Assembly: GCA_047972995.1 (NCBI GenBank)
Contig: JBKEBD010000014.1
Location: 1 to 63,482 of the forward strand
Direction: 5' to 3'
DNA length: 63,482 bases
From: JBKEDC01 sp047972995
GTDB taxonomy: Bacteria; Bacteroidota; Bacteroidia; Bacteroidales; Prolixibacteraceae
Numbering within the stretch: position 1 is the stretch's first letter; each line of letters opens with the position of its first letter. Positions 1 through 8,735 of the stretch are shown here, one piece after another. The notes beneath the pieces were generated by a model. The model had not been told where the DNA came from. It saw only the letters and a program-made list of their open reading frames with translations, and searched no databases. The translations under genes were made by a program, and so were the position numbers.

Positions 1-400
1 CACGGTTTGAAAGGCTTCCCCACAGACCGTTATGTATCTTCATATTGACGATAGCGTTCATGTTCTTCCCAGATTTGCGAATAGTTGGGACGTTAGTCAA
101 CATACCACCAGGCCAACGCTCTACTACATAAGGCATATTTACATTGCCTACAGCTTCTGATACGATATCTTTAGCTTGTTTTTTTGTAGCTACGAAAAGA
201 ATTTTGCGTCCCGATTTGGCAATTTGTTTAAGGGCAGCAGCCGACTCGTCGATTTTCACGACAGTTTTTTGCAAGTCGATAATGTGAATTCCGTTCTTCT
301 CCATGAAGATGTATGGAGCCATGTTTGGATTCCACTTACGTTTTAGGTGACCAAAGTGTACACCTGCGTCCAATAATTCTTGGAAATTTGTTCTTGGCAT
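1..400 (-). CDS. rpsB: 30S ribosomal protein S2, N-terminal 133 residues (cut by window edge)
   Basis: The minus-strand frame opens at an ATG at 400 with MPRTNFQELLDAGVHFGH, the typical S2 start. It continues through the conserved FVATKKQAKD and ERWPGGMLTN segments to the window edge, giving about half of the usual 250-270 residues. S2 sits on the body of the 30S subunit and helps recruit S1. It is the third gene of rplM-rpsI-rpsB, 108 bp after rpsI. I checked the reading near the edge for a frameshift and found none. The remainder, and probably tsf, should lie to the left. Confidence 0.96.
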   Translation of the reverse strand, partial: MPRTNFQELLDAGVHFGHLKRKWNPNMAPYIFMEKNGIHIIDLQKTVVKIDESAAALKQIAKSGRKILFVATKKQAKDIVSEAVGNVNMPYVVERWPGGMLTNVPTIRKSGKNMNAIVNMKIHNGLWGSLSNR

Positions 401-508
401 CTTTTTAACTTTTTGATTGTGTAAAAGCAACTGTTGAGTAGTTTCTCTAAATGGAAAGTCTCAATAGTTTCAGATCCACAGTAGTTCTTTTGAATAAAAA
501 ATAAAATA

Positions 509-895
509 TTAACGTTTTGAGAATTGGAAACGTTTGCGTGCTTTTGGTTGACCTGGTTTTTTACGTTCCACTTGACGAGGATCGCGAGTCATGAAACCAG
601 CTTGACGAAGTGCTGGTTTGTTTTCAGCGTCGATTTCTACCAATGCACGAGCGATAGCCAAACGAAGAGCTTCTGCTTGACCTTTGATACCACCACCATC
701 AAGGTTTACTTTAATATCATATTGATCAGCCACACCTAAAAGGTTTAGTGGTTGCAAAACGATGTATTGCAAAGTTCCTGTTGGGAAGTACTCGTTTAAT
801 TCTCTCTTGTTAATTGTGATTTTACCGCTACCCGCACTTAAGTAAATACGTGCCACGGCTTCTTTTCTACGACCAATTGTATTTATTACGTCCAT
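509..895 (-). CDS. rpsI: 30S ribosomal protein S9
   Basis: This 128-residue protein has the full S9 fold: an N-terminal GRRKEAVARIYL motif, the central GGGIKGQAEALRLAIARALV segment and the basic tail ending KARKRFQFSKR. The C-terminal Lys-Arg tail of S9 reaches the P-site tRNA anticodon loop in the ribosome. Its ATG lies 3 bp after the rplM stop, so the two genes are co-transcribed and probably translationally coupled, as in most bacteria. Confidence 0.97.
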   Translation of the reverse strand: MDVINTIGRRKEAVARIYLSAGSGKITINKRELNEYFPTGTLQYIVLQPLNLLGVADQYDIKVNLDGGGIKGQAEALRLAIARALVEIDAENKPALRQAGFMTRDPRQVERKKPGQPKARKRFQFSKR

Positions 896-898
896 GGG

Positions 899-1357
899 TT
901 ACAGTTTAATGGTGTTTAAGTCAATTACTTTTGGAGATTGAGCCTCGTGTTTGTGCTCTGCTCCAACATAAACTTTCATGTTGCCATAGATTTTGCGTCC
1001 AAGACGGTTTTTAGGCAACATACCTTTCACAGCTTTTTCGATCAAACGCTCAGGGTATCTTTTCATGATCTCTGAAGGAGTTTGCTCACGCTGTCCACCT
1101 GGGTAACCAGTGTAACGTAGGTAAATTTTGTCGTTTAGTTTGTTACCTGTAAGCTTTACTTGCTCTGCATTGATAACAATAACGTTGTCTCCACAATCAA
1201 TGTGAGGAGTGTAATTTGGCTTGTGCTTACCACGCAACATTTTTGCGATAAGGCTTGATGCACGCCCTAGTGTCATTCCAGCTACATCTACTAGAACCCA
1301 CTCTTTGTTTACCGTAGCCGGGTTGGCCGATACGGTTTTGTAAGATAAACAATCCAC
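899..1357 (-). CDS. rplM: 50S ribosomal protein L13
   Basis: This is a 152-residue L13. Diagnostic segments include EWVLVDVAGMTLGR near residue 20, HIDCGDNVIVINAE near 54, TGYPGGQREQTPSEIM near 83 and KGMLPKNRLGR near 113. L13 is an early-assembly 23S rRNA binding protein. It is the first gene of the S9/S2 operon, and the start chosen (MDCLSYKT) matches the usual Bacteroidetes L13 N-terminus. About 120 nt of leader separate it from the candidate -7 box at 1485-1492. Confidence 0.97.
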   Translation of the reverse strand: MDCLSYKTVSANPATVNKEWVLVDVAGMTLGRASSLIAKMLRGKHKPNYTPHIDCGDNVIVINAEQVKLTGNKLNDKIYLRYTGYPGGQREQTPSEIMKRYPERLIEKAVKGMLPKNRLGRKIYGNMKVYVGAEHKHEAQSPKVIDLNTIKL

Positions 1358-1484
1358 TTGCTTAAAATTTTAAATTAGTACCTAAATAATGAAACCTCTG
1401 TTTTGGTTTGCTGCTCTTCGTACTCTGCCATCAACATCGGGCCGCCAATGTGCGTTTTCTACAAACAACATTATCAACTACTTA

Positions 1485-1492
1485 CAAAGGTA
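1485..1492 (-). promoter_or_regulatory. candidate -7 box for the rplM-rpsI-rpsB operon
   Basis: The minus strand reads TACCTTTG, an exact fit to the Bacteroidetes -7 consensus TAnnTTTG. A start near 1478 would leave a leader of about 120 nt, long enough to hold an autoregulatory structure, though I could not fold one convincingly. No clean TTTG -33 element was seen at the normal distance. Confidence 0.45.
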
Positions 1493-1810
1493 TCCACCTA
1501 AGGATAACAATCGGAGATGCAAAAGTATTTCTTTTTTTCGAAATACCAAAGCTATCAAGCTATAATTCAGGGAAATCACAGGAATTATTTTTAAACAAAG
1601 TTTTCTCCTATATTATATATAATACTTAACCTTGCTCAGCTTTCATTTCTGCATTCACGCGCACCTTGTCATTATTAGTCTTAGTGATTATTGGGGATGT
1701 GGTTAATTATTGCTAATGAGTAACCGTCTGAGTAAGTACATCTTTTCTATTTTAATATCAGGCATTTTCTTTGTGTTCACGAAAACAGTAGATAAACGCA
1801 GCAGGCATGG

Positions 1811-2094
1811 ATGCGGAAGCATTACGAATTGTGGCAGGAAGTGGGGTGAATTAGACTCGGTATTTTATGTGTATCACATAGTTCTTCGTCAATTTAAATA
1901 TTGGATTAGTAAATTTAAGTCTGAAACCGGTAGTTATTCCAGAGTTGTGCATGATGGAAGTTCCATCGGACATTTTATTCAGATCGTTCCTTTGGAAGTT
2001 CAGTCTTGTACAAGTGTAAAATTAGCCTATCCCAATGGAGTAGAACTGACAGGGGGGTGGTTTTGAACAATTGCGCACATTGCTAAACTTGTAG
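1811..2094 (+). pseudogene. IS66-family tnpA (accessory protein) relic
   Basis: Conceptual translation across two frame changes gives an IS66 TnpA-like chain. It starts MRKHYELWQEVG at 1811, continues in the next frame as LRQFKYWISKFKSETG, then FIQIVPLEV and VKLAYPNGVELTG, and closes as QLRTLLNL before the stop at 2092-2094. The YW..KF and YPNGV motifs are typical of TnpA in Bacteroidetes IS66 elements. A frameshift sits near 1850, and another near the G6 run at 2052-2057. The gene is therefore dead. Recognition is by motif memory, without alignment. Confidence 0.6.
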
Positions 2095-2097
2095 CTT

Positions 2098-2136
2098 ATG
2101 TTTGCATTGACAAGTGAAAATAGGTTTCACCTTTAT
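2098..2136 (+). pseudogene. truncated 5' end of IS66-family tnpB
   Basis: An ATG at 2098, 3 bp after the tnpA relic, opens MFALTSENRFHLY, which matches the N-terminus of IS66 TnpB (the residues before its TDMRKGF motif). Homology stops at residue 13, exactly where the dispersed repeat at 2135-2168 begins. The simplest reading is that this repeat inserted into or replaced tnpB. The tnpA-then-tnpB order is that of IS66. Confidence 0.5.
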
Positions 2137-2168
2137 AACCTAAGTTCTGGATAAGATTTTTCCTCAGG
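2135..2168 (+). repeat. 34-bp dispersed repeat, copy 1 (copy 2 at 33725-33758)
   Basis: This stretch matches 33725-33758 at 29 of 34 positions with no gap, in the same orientation. The shared core is AGTTCTGGATAAG, preceded by ATAACCT. The two copies lie just outside the region holding both SusCD loci and the TonB receptor. It begins exactly where tnpB homology ends, so it may be the end of an insertion or MITE. I could not assign it to an IS family. Confidence 0.6.
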
Positions 2169-2304
2169 TTGTTCTGTTTTTGAGTAGAAATTTCGGCTTT
2201 TCCACGAGGGAATACCGGGATATTGCACCACTTTGTTTATCGGTTAGTTGTGTTTTTGTTTTAGATTGAGATCTACACTGGTGTTATCGGGGTTTTAGTA
2301 AATA

Positions 2305-2319
2305 CCCCCCCCCTCCCCC
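2305..2319 (+). repeat. poly-C tract (C9, T, C5)
   Basis: Nine cytosines, one thymine, then five cytosines lie 420 bp upstream of the candidate locus A -7 box. Such runs are prone to slippage, but this one lies in no reading frame I can support and is not between promoter elements. Confidence 0.7.
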
Positions 2320-2738
2320 TTCGGCTTAATATATGTTTCAACGGATAGGGGTTCTTTTTAGTCTATGATAAATAATGAGGTGCTAAAGATAGAGATAAAG
2401 CAGGGGGTTAGGCTTATGTTGCAGATTTGTAGTGGATTGTATTTGTAGTATGTTTGAATAAAAAAACAATACACATTTAGGCTTATGTCTTTCAAATTGA
2501 AAGTTATAAGCTGAAAGTAAAGTGGCTGGAATTCTACCTTGGGCTCAATAAAACAAAATAAAACTCAATTTTCCGGTATGTTTTTGATTGTGTTGATTTA
2601 ATAGGAAATTATGCATTGTGCGAAAGGCTCCAATTGTACATAATTTTAATTCTTTATGCTGATTTTGTAGATTGTTAACAATGCTTTAAAAACCATATAG
2701 AAGAGTCGTCTGTTAAAGAATTTCACATCTTTTTTCAT

Positions 2739-2746
2739 ATCTTTGG
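2739..2746 (+). promoter_or_regulatory. candidate -7 box for locus A
   Basis: TATCTTTG fits TAnnTTTG exactly. A TGTT at 2712-2715 lies 23 bp upstream and could be a weak -33 element. A start near 2753 would give a leader of about 460 nt before the SusC ATG at 3217. No exact box lies closer to SusC. Confidence 0.4.
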
Positions 2747-3216
2747 CAGATCTTGTTAAGAAAGATAGTTCAATATGCTACTAAAAAAGCAATTATGACA
2801 TCTGATAACCAATAATTTATGTGCTTATTCATGAATGTTTTTTAAGCTCTGTTAAATTTCTAATAGGCTTATTTGGTCATAAATAGTTAATTTTAAAATG
2901 AAATAACACCTTTAGGGAGAGGTTGTAAATTGAAATTGACTTCGGAGGCTCACGTTGCAAAAGCTATAGACTGTGCTTTGGTAAGTTTAGTAAGGTGAAT
3001 TAAGTGCAGAAGATGTAAATTAAAACAGATTTGACACCTGAGCAGCTATAAATTAGCTGCAAATTCTTAACGAATGAAAAGGTGTTCTGTTTGTGTGCTA
3101 ATCAATAACTAGAGCTAAATTATTAGTAAATTTAATATATTAAAAGAGTAAGCTGTCAATTGGCAGGGTGGGATTATTTCCATTAGAGGTGTCTAATACT
3201 GAATTAAAATTTATAT

Positions 3217-6200
3217 ATGAAAGAAAAAACACTTTCTCAGCCGAAGTATTCATTAGGGCTGACTAGGGCCGGGAGTCTGCATAAGTGGGTTCTGGCTGTG
3301 TTTGTTTGTGGATTCCTCATGTTGCAGGGAATTGCAACTGTTCAAGCAAATCCACACACTGTCGTGCAAGAAAACGCAGTAACTGTAACTGGTACTGTAG
3401 TTGGTGATGATGGAATTCCGATTCCCGGAGTAACAGTTTTTGTAAAAGGGACAGCAAATGGTACTACTACTAATGTAGATGGTGAATACGCTATTGAAAT
3501 TAGTGGTTCTTCAGGTACTGTTCTTACCTATTCTTTTGTAGGTTTTGAAACCCAAGACATTCCATATGGTGGAAATTCAAAAATCAATGTAACTCTAAGC
3601 TCGGATACGGAAGAAATTGATGAAGTTGTAGTAGTTGCTTACGGTACACGTAAGAAAGGAACTATTGCAGGTTCGGTATCAACCGTAAAAGGTGAGAGGC
3701 TTGAGAGCGTTCCAGCTGCCGGTTTCGACCAAGCTTTGCAAGGATCTACTCCGGGTCTTACCGTAATGACCAACTCGGGAGAGCCTAGTGCGACGGCATC
3801 GTTCAAGATTCGTGGTACGAACTCTATCAACTCGGGTACTGCACCACTATTTATATTAGATGGTGTGCCAATCTCTAGTTCTGATTTCAACACAATCAAC
3901 CCCGGAGATATTGAGTCTATCTCAGTATTAAAAGATGCATCGTCTACATCTATCTATGGTGCGCGTGCAGCGAATGGTGTGGTTGTGGTAACAACTAAAA
4001 GAGGGCGTTTGGGTGCGCCTAAGATTTCACTTCGTACTCAGTTTGGAGTTTCTCAGCTTGCTGGTCAAAACTGGGATTTGATGAATACATCAGAGCGTAT
4101 TCAGTATGAAAAAGAGTTGGGTCTGGACGCAGGACAAGATTACGAAAGACTTTCTAGAATAAACACAAATTGGCGTGATGAAGTATTTAACGATGCTGCA
4201 CCGCTTCAAAGTTATGAACTTTCGGCAAGTGGAGGTAGTAAAGACATAAACTACTTTTTTTCTGCTAACTTCTTCGATCAAGATGGTATCGCACCGGGGT
4301 CATTCTTTACAAGATATGCAACTCGTGCTAATGTGGAAATAAACGCTAGCGAAAAGTTGAAGCTTGGTACTAACACCATGCTTACCTACGAAGACTATGA
4401 GCAAACCCAATCGGGTAGCTATTATACAAACACACCAATTTCGGCATCCAGATTTATGTTGCCATACCTTTCTCCATATAATGATGATGGAACATTAGCT
4501 TCAGTTAATGATGGTTCTTGGAAAGGTACAGGTATGTTGCAAGAGAACCCTCTTGAGTGGATGGCTAATAACCAAACAGAAAACCAGAAATATAAAGCTA
4601 TATCTACAATATATGCACAATATTCTCCTACGGAGCGTTGGACAATTCGTTCTCAATTAGGTATTGACTTCACTCAAGCAGGTGCTTATATGACAAGTAA
4701 CCCAAGCTACCTGCCAAACGGAGGTGAAGGTCAAGCAGGACGAAACACAAGTACTACGACCAAGCTTACAATGACTAATACGGCAGCCTATAAATTCAAG
4801 CATAATGACGTACACTCGTTCAACTTCCTGGTAGGTCAAGAGGGTGTGAATTATTCGGCGCAAGGATTTAACGTGATGGTTGCCGGTCAAACCAACGACG
4901 CTTTGATGGATATCTCATCTGCTACCCGTGCTACTTCATGGCAAGATGCTCTTTCTGAGTTTGCTTATGTGTCTTTCTTTGGACGTGGTGAGTATGACTA
5001 CTTAGGCAAATACTATGCCGATTTCTCTATTCGTACAGACGGTTCTTCTCGTTTCGGTAAGGACAACAGATGGGCAACTTTCTGGTCGGTAGGTTTGATG
5101 TGGAATGCGCGTCAAGAAGACTTCTTCAAAAGTAAAAGATGGTTATCTAACTTGCAAGTAGCGTTCAGTACCGGGACATCGGGTAACTCTACTATCCCTA
5201 ACTACGACCACCTTGCTCTTGTGAGCGGTGGAGCTGACTACCTTGGCGATGCAGGTATTGCACCTACTCAAAGAGGAGCAGAAAATTTGAGTTGGGAGAA
5301 ATTATGGTCAACCAACCTTGCTTTACGTATGGGCTTCCTTAATAAAATAAACGTCAGCGTAGAGCTATACAACAAGCTTACAAGCGACATGCTTATGAGT
5401 GTACCTGTGAGTTATGCAGACGGTGGTTTCGGCTTCCAGTGGGATAACGTAGGAGCAATGGTGAACCGAGGTCTTGAACTGTCTCTTGATTACACAATCA
5501 TGCGTAAAGAGAAATTCACTTGGTCGGTAAATGCGAATGCATCTTACAATAAAAACAAACTAACAGAGCTTTATGGCGATGTTAATGAATATACATTGAG
5601 TACCACAGGTACAAGACTTCAAGTAGGACACTCAATCGGTGAGTTCTACTATGTAGAATATGCTGGTGTGAATCCTAATAATGGTGATGCCCTTTGGTAC
5701 ACTAAAGAAGGTGAAGTAACAAATGTGTATGACGAAAACGACCGTGTGATGACAGGCAAAAGCTATATAGCTCCTTGGCAAGGAGGTTTTGGAACTACAG
5801 CTTCGTACCGTGGAATTACGCTATCGGCTCAGTTTAGCTGGGTAGGTGATAGATACGTAGTGAACAACGACCGCTACTTCGACGAGAGTAACGGATTGTA
5901 CACAGCGTTCAACCAATCAAAAAGATTGCTCTATGACCGTTGGAAACACCCCGGAGATGTTACAGACATCCCTCGTCATGGAATCAATCCTCAGTTTGAT
6001 ACTCACTTGATTGAGAATGCATCATTCCTACGTTTGAAAAACCTAATGATTAGCTATAATTTGCCAGAGACATTGCTTAGCAGAACGAACACCTTCAAGT
6101 CTGCGCGTGTATATGCACAGGGGCAAAACTTGTTTACATTCACTAAATTCTCAGGTTTCGACCCTGAAGGTACTACAGGTATGTATCAAGCACAATATCC

Positions 6201-6243
6201 GATGACTCGTCAGTTTAGTTTCGGTCTAGAAGTAACATTTTAA
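3217..6243 (+). CDS. SusC/RagA-family TonB-linked outer membrane importer (locus A)
   Basis: This 1008-residue protein begins with a long signal peptide (cleavage near residue 45, after VQA). A carboxypeptidase-regulatory-like domain spans about 54-130, followed by a TonB-box-like EEIDEVVVVAYG and a plug with the SusC signature DIESISVLKDASSTSIYGAR. A 22-strand-type barrel follows and ends in phenylalanine, as outer-membrane barrels do. The family works with a SusD lid to import glycans or peptides using TonB energy. It is the first gene of an eight-gene plus-strand cluster, with SusD 20 bp downstream. The substrate cannot be read from this gene. The neighbouring subtilase and lack of carbohydrate-active genes favour peptides. 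Confidence 0.95.
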   Translation: MKEKTLSQPKYSLGLTRAGSLHKWVLAVFVCGFLMLQGIATVQANPHTVVQENAVTVTGTVVGDDGIPIPGVTVFVKGTANGTTTNVDGEYAIEISGSSGTVLTYSFVGFETQDIPYGGNSKINVTLSSDTEEIDEVVVVAYGTRKKGTIAGSVSTVKGERLESVPAAGFDQALQGSTPGLTVMTNSGEPSATASFKIRGTNSINSGTAPLFILDGVPISSSDFNTINPGDIESISVLKDASSTSIYGARAANGVVVVTTKRGRLGAPKISLRTQFGVSQLAGQNWDLMNTSERIQYEKELGLDAGQDYERLSRINTNWRDEVFNDAAPLQSYELSASGGSKDINYFFSANFFDQDGIAPGSFFTRYATRANVEINASEKLKLGTNTMLTYEDYEQTQSGSYYTNTPISASRFMLPYLSPYNDDGTLASVNDGSWKGTGMLQENPLEWMANNQTENQKYKAISTIYAQYSPTERWTIRSQLGIDFTQAGAYMTSNPSYLPNGGEGQAGRNTSTTTKLTMTNTAAYKFKHNDVHSFNFLVGQEGVNYSAQGFNVMVAGQTNDALMDISSATRATSWQDALSEFAYVSFFGRGEYDYLGKYYADFSIRTDGSSRFGKDNRWATFWSVGLMWNARQEDFFKSKRWLSNLQVAFSTGTSGNSTIPNYDHLALVSGGADYLGDAGIAPTQRGAENLSWEKLWSTNLALRMGFLNKINVSVELYNKLTSDMLMSVPVSYADGGFGFQWDNVGAMVNRGLELSLDYTIMRKEKFTWSVNANASYNKNKLTELYGDVNEYTLSTTGTRLQVGHSIGEFYYVEYAGVNPNNGDALWYTKEGEVTNVYDENDRVMTGKSYIAPWQGGFGTTASYRGITLSAQFSWVGDRYVVNNDRYFDESNGLYTAFNQSKRLLYDRWKHPGDVTDIPRHGINPQFDTHLIENASFLRLKNLMISYNLPETLLSRTNTFKSARVYAQGQNLFTFTKFSGFDPEGTTGMYQAQYPMTRQFSFGLEVTF

Positions 6244-6263
6244 ATAAGATTCATTTCAATTAT

Positions 6264-7784
6264 ATGATACGAAAAATTAAAACATATCTAATCGTAGCAG
6301 TGGTTTCATTGTCGGCGATATCTTGTCTCGACAAGCTACCGAATAATGCTGTTTTGGAAGGTGAGGCAATTACCAATGTCGACCAAGCAGGTCAGGCAGT
6401 GAATGGTATTTACGCTGCTTTCAGAAGCTCGAACCTATATAGCGGATTATTAACACTATTGCCCGAGATTCAATCAGATTTAGTTTATGCCATCGATGGG
6501 TATTCAAATCGATATGGTGATTTTTGGCGTTGGGATATCAACCCTACCAACACTAGCCTTAGCGCGGTGTATGGTTCATTATATGCAGTTGTTGGTCGCA
6601 GTAACTTTGTAATAGAACAGATAGAGAAAATAGAAGATGATGTTAATGGTGATGACTTTGCAACTCTGCAAGCCTACAAGGGCGAAGCACACTTTGCTCG
6701 TGCACTTGCGTACTCAGAGCTTATAAAGCTTTTCTGTAAAGACTATGAGGAAGCAACTGCCGACACAGATTTGGGTGTGGTTATCGTTAAAGATTACACC
6801 TATGATGGTCCGATTACAAGGTCAACAATTCGCGAGTCATACGACTTCATAAAAGAGGAGTTGGACATAGCCGCAGATTTATTGGCATATAAGTTTGACG
6901 GAGTAGATGTTCCTTTGTATAGTACATCGTATTTCACTCCTTATGTAATTGAAGCATTATATGCTCGTGTAGCTCTATACACAGAAGATTATGAAGAGGC
7001 ACTATTTCGTGCATCTAAAGTAATCGATAGCGATGAGTACTTGCTTTCTAATACAAATGCATATTCATACACTACCTCATACAATAACTATGAGTATATG
7101 TGGCAAATGGACAACTCTACAGAGATAATCTGGCGAGTGGGTTTCTTGCCTCCAAACTCAGTAGGAGGTGCTTTGGGTACGGTGTTCTTGGGTTATTCTC
7201 CGGGAGTAGGTTATTCTCCGGATTATGTACCGTCAAGAGAGATACTAAACTTATATGACAGTAGCAACGATAATCGTTATTTAGCATTCTTCCAAGAGAT
7301 TCAAACTAACACTTCTCATGGTTTGACATGGCCTTTGTTGATTAAATATAGAGGAAATGCAAGTTATATTTCAAACTTCAACACTTATCATTTGAATATG
7401 CCTAAAGTGTTCCGCTTGTCGGAGATGTATCTTATCGCAGCAGAAGCATGTGCCAGAATGGGAGATTATGGAAATGCGGGGAATGCTATTACGGAGCTTC
7501 GTAAAGCAAGATACACAAGTTATAGCAGCACAAATGTAACTGCAGATAACTGGGAAGATTTAATTTTGGAAGAACGTGCGAGAGAGCTATACATGGAAGG
7601 GTTTAGGCTAAATGACCTAAAACGATTCAAAAAAGGATTTACTCGAGTAGAGCAAAGCAACTCTTTGAGTCCTGGAGATAAATTGTCGATTACGGCTGAC
7701 AATCCACTTTTCGTATGGCCAATTCCTCAGCACGAATTGGATTTGCCTAACAGTGAAATTCAACCAAACGAAAGCAACTTATAA
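6264..7784 (+). CDS. SusD/RagB-family surface lipoprotein (locus A)
   Basis: This 506-residue protein has an SPII signal ending at the lipobox cysteine in SAISC (residue 21). It then follows the SusD plan: an N-terminal NGIYAAFRSSNLY region, a TPR-like YKGEAHFARALAYSELIKLF segment, and the C-terminal EERARELYMEGFRLNDLKRF and VWPIPQHELDLP motifs. SusD proteins form the hinged substrate-binding lid on SusC. It lies 20 bp after its SusC partner and 27 bp before the next lipoprotein, so it is clearly in one operon. Confidence 0.95.
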   Translation: MIRKIKTYLIVAVVSLSAISCLDKLPNNAVLEGEAITNVDQAGQAVNGIYAAFRSSNLYSGLLTLLPEIQSDLVYAIDGYSNRYGDFWRWDINPTNTSLSAVYGSLYAVVGRSNFVIEQIEKIEDDVNGDDFATLQAYKGEAHFARALAYSELIKLFCKDYEEATADTDLGVVIVKDYTYDGPITRSTIRESYDFIKEELDIAADLLAYKFDGVDVPLYSTSYFTPYVIEALYARVALYTEDYEEALFRASKVIDSDEYLLSNTNAYSYTTSYNNYEYMWQMDNSTEIIWRVGFLPPNSVGGALGTVFLGYSPGVGYSPDYVPSREILNLYDSSNDNRYLAFFQEIQTNTSHGLTWPLLIKYRGNASYISNFNTYHLNMPKVFRLSEMYLIAAEACARMGDYGNAGNAITELRKARYTSYSSTNVTADNWEDLILEERARELYMEGFRLNDLKRFKKGFTRVEQSNSLSPGDKLSITADNPLFVWPIPQHELDLPNSEIQPNESNL

Positions 7785-7811
7785 AAGTAATAGCATAAAT
7801 TCAGATATATT

Positions 7812-8711
7812 ATGAATAGATTAAGAACAATATTTAGAAAAGAACTACTTGCTATTATGCTTGTTCTTATATTGTCAAGCTGTGATACCGAGTCTGACTT
7901 CGTAAAGTATAGCGGACATAGCTTTGTGCAGTTTTCGGATAGTGTAGCAGAACTGCCTTTCATGAATGATATGGATGTACAAGAGGTATATATATCAGCC
8001 TCACAAACAGTAGATTATGACCGAAATTTTGGTGTTTCGGTTGTGCCTAAAGAGAGTAGTGCAATTGAAGGGTATCAATTTGATTTAGAAAGCCACACTG
8101 TAACGATTAAAGCAGGAGAGCATACAGCTCCGGTACGTATAGTTGGGTATATTGCCGAGTTGGATGAGTCTATCGATACGACTTACGTAACTCTTACATT
8201 GATTAATCAAGATGAAGACCCTAATTTGGGAGGTAATGACATCAAGGTTACTTTAACTAAGGTGTGTCCTTTCAATATTGATGATTTTATTGGGCACTGT
8301 GTTGTTCGTTCAGGATTTTTCGATTACTATGCAACAACAGCGATGAGATTAACAAGCTCAATTGCAGACCCCGAAGATTCGCTTGGAATTATCGTTAAAG
8401 ATTTTTTCCAAGATGGATATGATTTAAAATTTAGGTTCAATACAGAAAACGTGTTAGAGCCTTATTTAGAGATGGGCGAAGACCAAGTAGTGGCTGAAGG
8501 GTCAACATATTTCAATTACATTTATGATGATGATAAGCTTAATATCACTCAGCCAGCGGCATATCCATCGGCTTATAATGCTTGTGGTGGCTTCACGGTA
8601 ATGTACAATGCTTTCTATTTTAGAACAGCCGGTACAGTTGGAATTTTCCGTTCTACTATCGAATGGATTACAGATGCAGAGGCCGATTACTACGAAAAGC
8701 TAGGTTACTAA
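7812..8711 (+). CDS. surface lipoprotein of unknown function (beta-sandwich N-terminal domain)
   Basis: This 299-residue protein has a lipobox at LILSSC. Residues of about 25-150 look like the Calx-beta/DUF4843 type of beta-sandwich seen in SusCD-linked lipoproteins: VYISASQTVDYDRNFGVSV, then TVTIKAGEHTAPVRIVGY. The rest (from about 155) is an unrecognised domain beginning DDFIGHC. The acidic residues after the lipobox cysteine (DTESD) fit surface export. Its position directly after SusD is that of accessory surface-binding proteins, so a role in substrate binding is inferred only. Confidence 0.8.
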   Translation: MNRLRTIFRKELLAIMLVLILSSCDTESDFVKYSGHSFVQFSDSVAELPFMNDMDVQEVYISASQTVDYDRNFGVSVVPKESSAIEGYQFDLESHTVTIKAGEHTAPVRIVGYIAELDESIDTTYVTLTLINQDEDPNLGGNDIKVTLTKVCPFNIDDFIGHCVVRSGFFDYYATTAMRLTSSIADPEDSLGIIVKDFFQDGYDLKFRFNTENVLEPYLEMGEDQVVAEGSTYFNYIYDDDKLNITQPAAYPSAYNACGGFTVMYNAFYFRTAGTVGIFRSTIEWITDAEADYYEKLGY

Positions 8712-8735
8712 TTTTAACTCGTAAATATATTCATT

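Larger units (their letters stand above)
2169..3216. other. AT-rich leader region upstream of locus A, no gene seen
   Basis: No convincing coding frame is seen on either strand. Contents are a cytosine tract (2305-2319), a -7 box at 2739-2746 and a long leader before SusC at 3217. No regulator gene (ECF sigma/anti-sigma pair, hybrid two-component system or SusR-like) is present, although such genes often sit upstream of SusC. Confidence 0.5.

Noticed and set aside
52..120. Possible frameshift in rpsB near the window edge (unusual residues after TIRKS)
   Set aside because: Codon-by-codon reading kept one frame and aligned in length with typical S2, so it is divergence.
1710..2066. 118-residue open frame on the plus strand
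   Set aside because: Its second half matches IS66 TnpA only, its first half is out-of-frame junk, and the match continues in other frames. It is a relic, not an intact gene.
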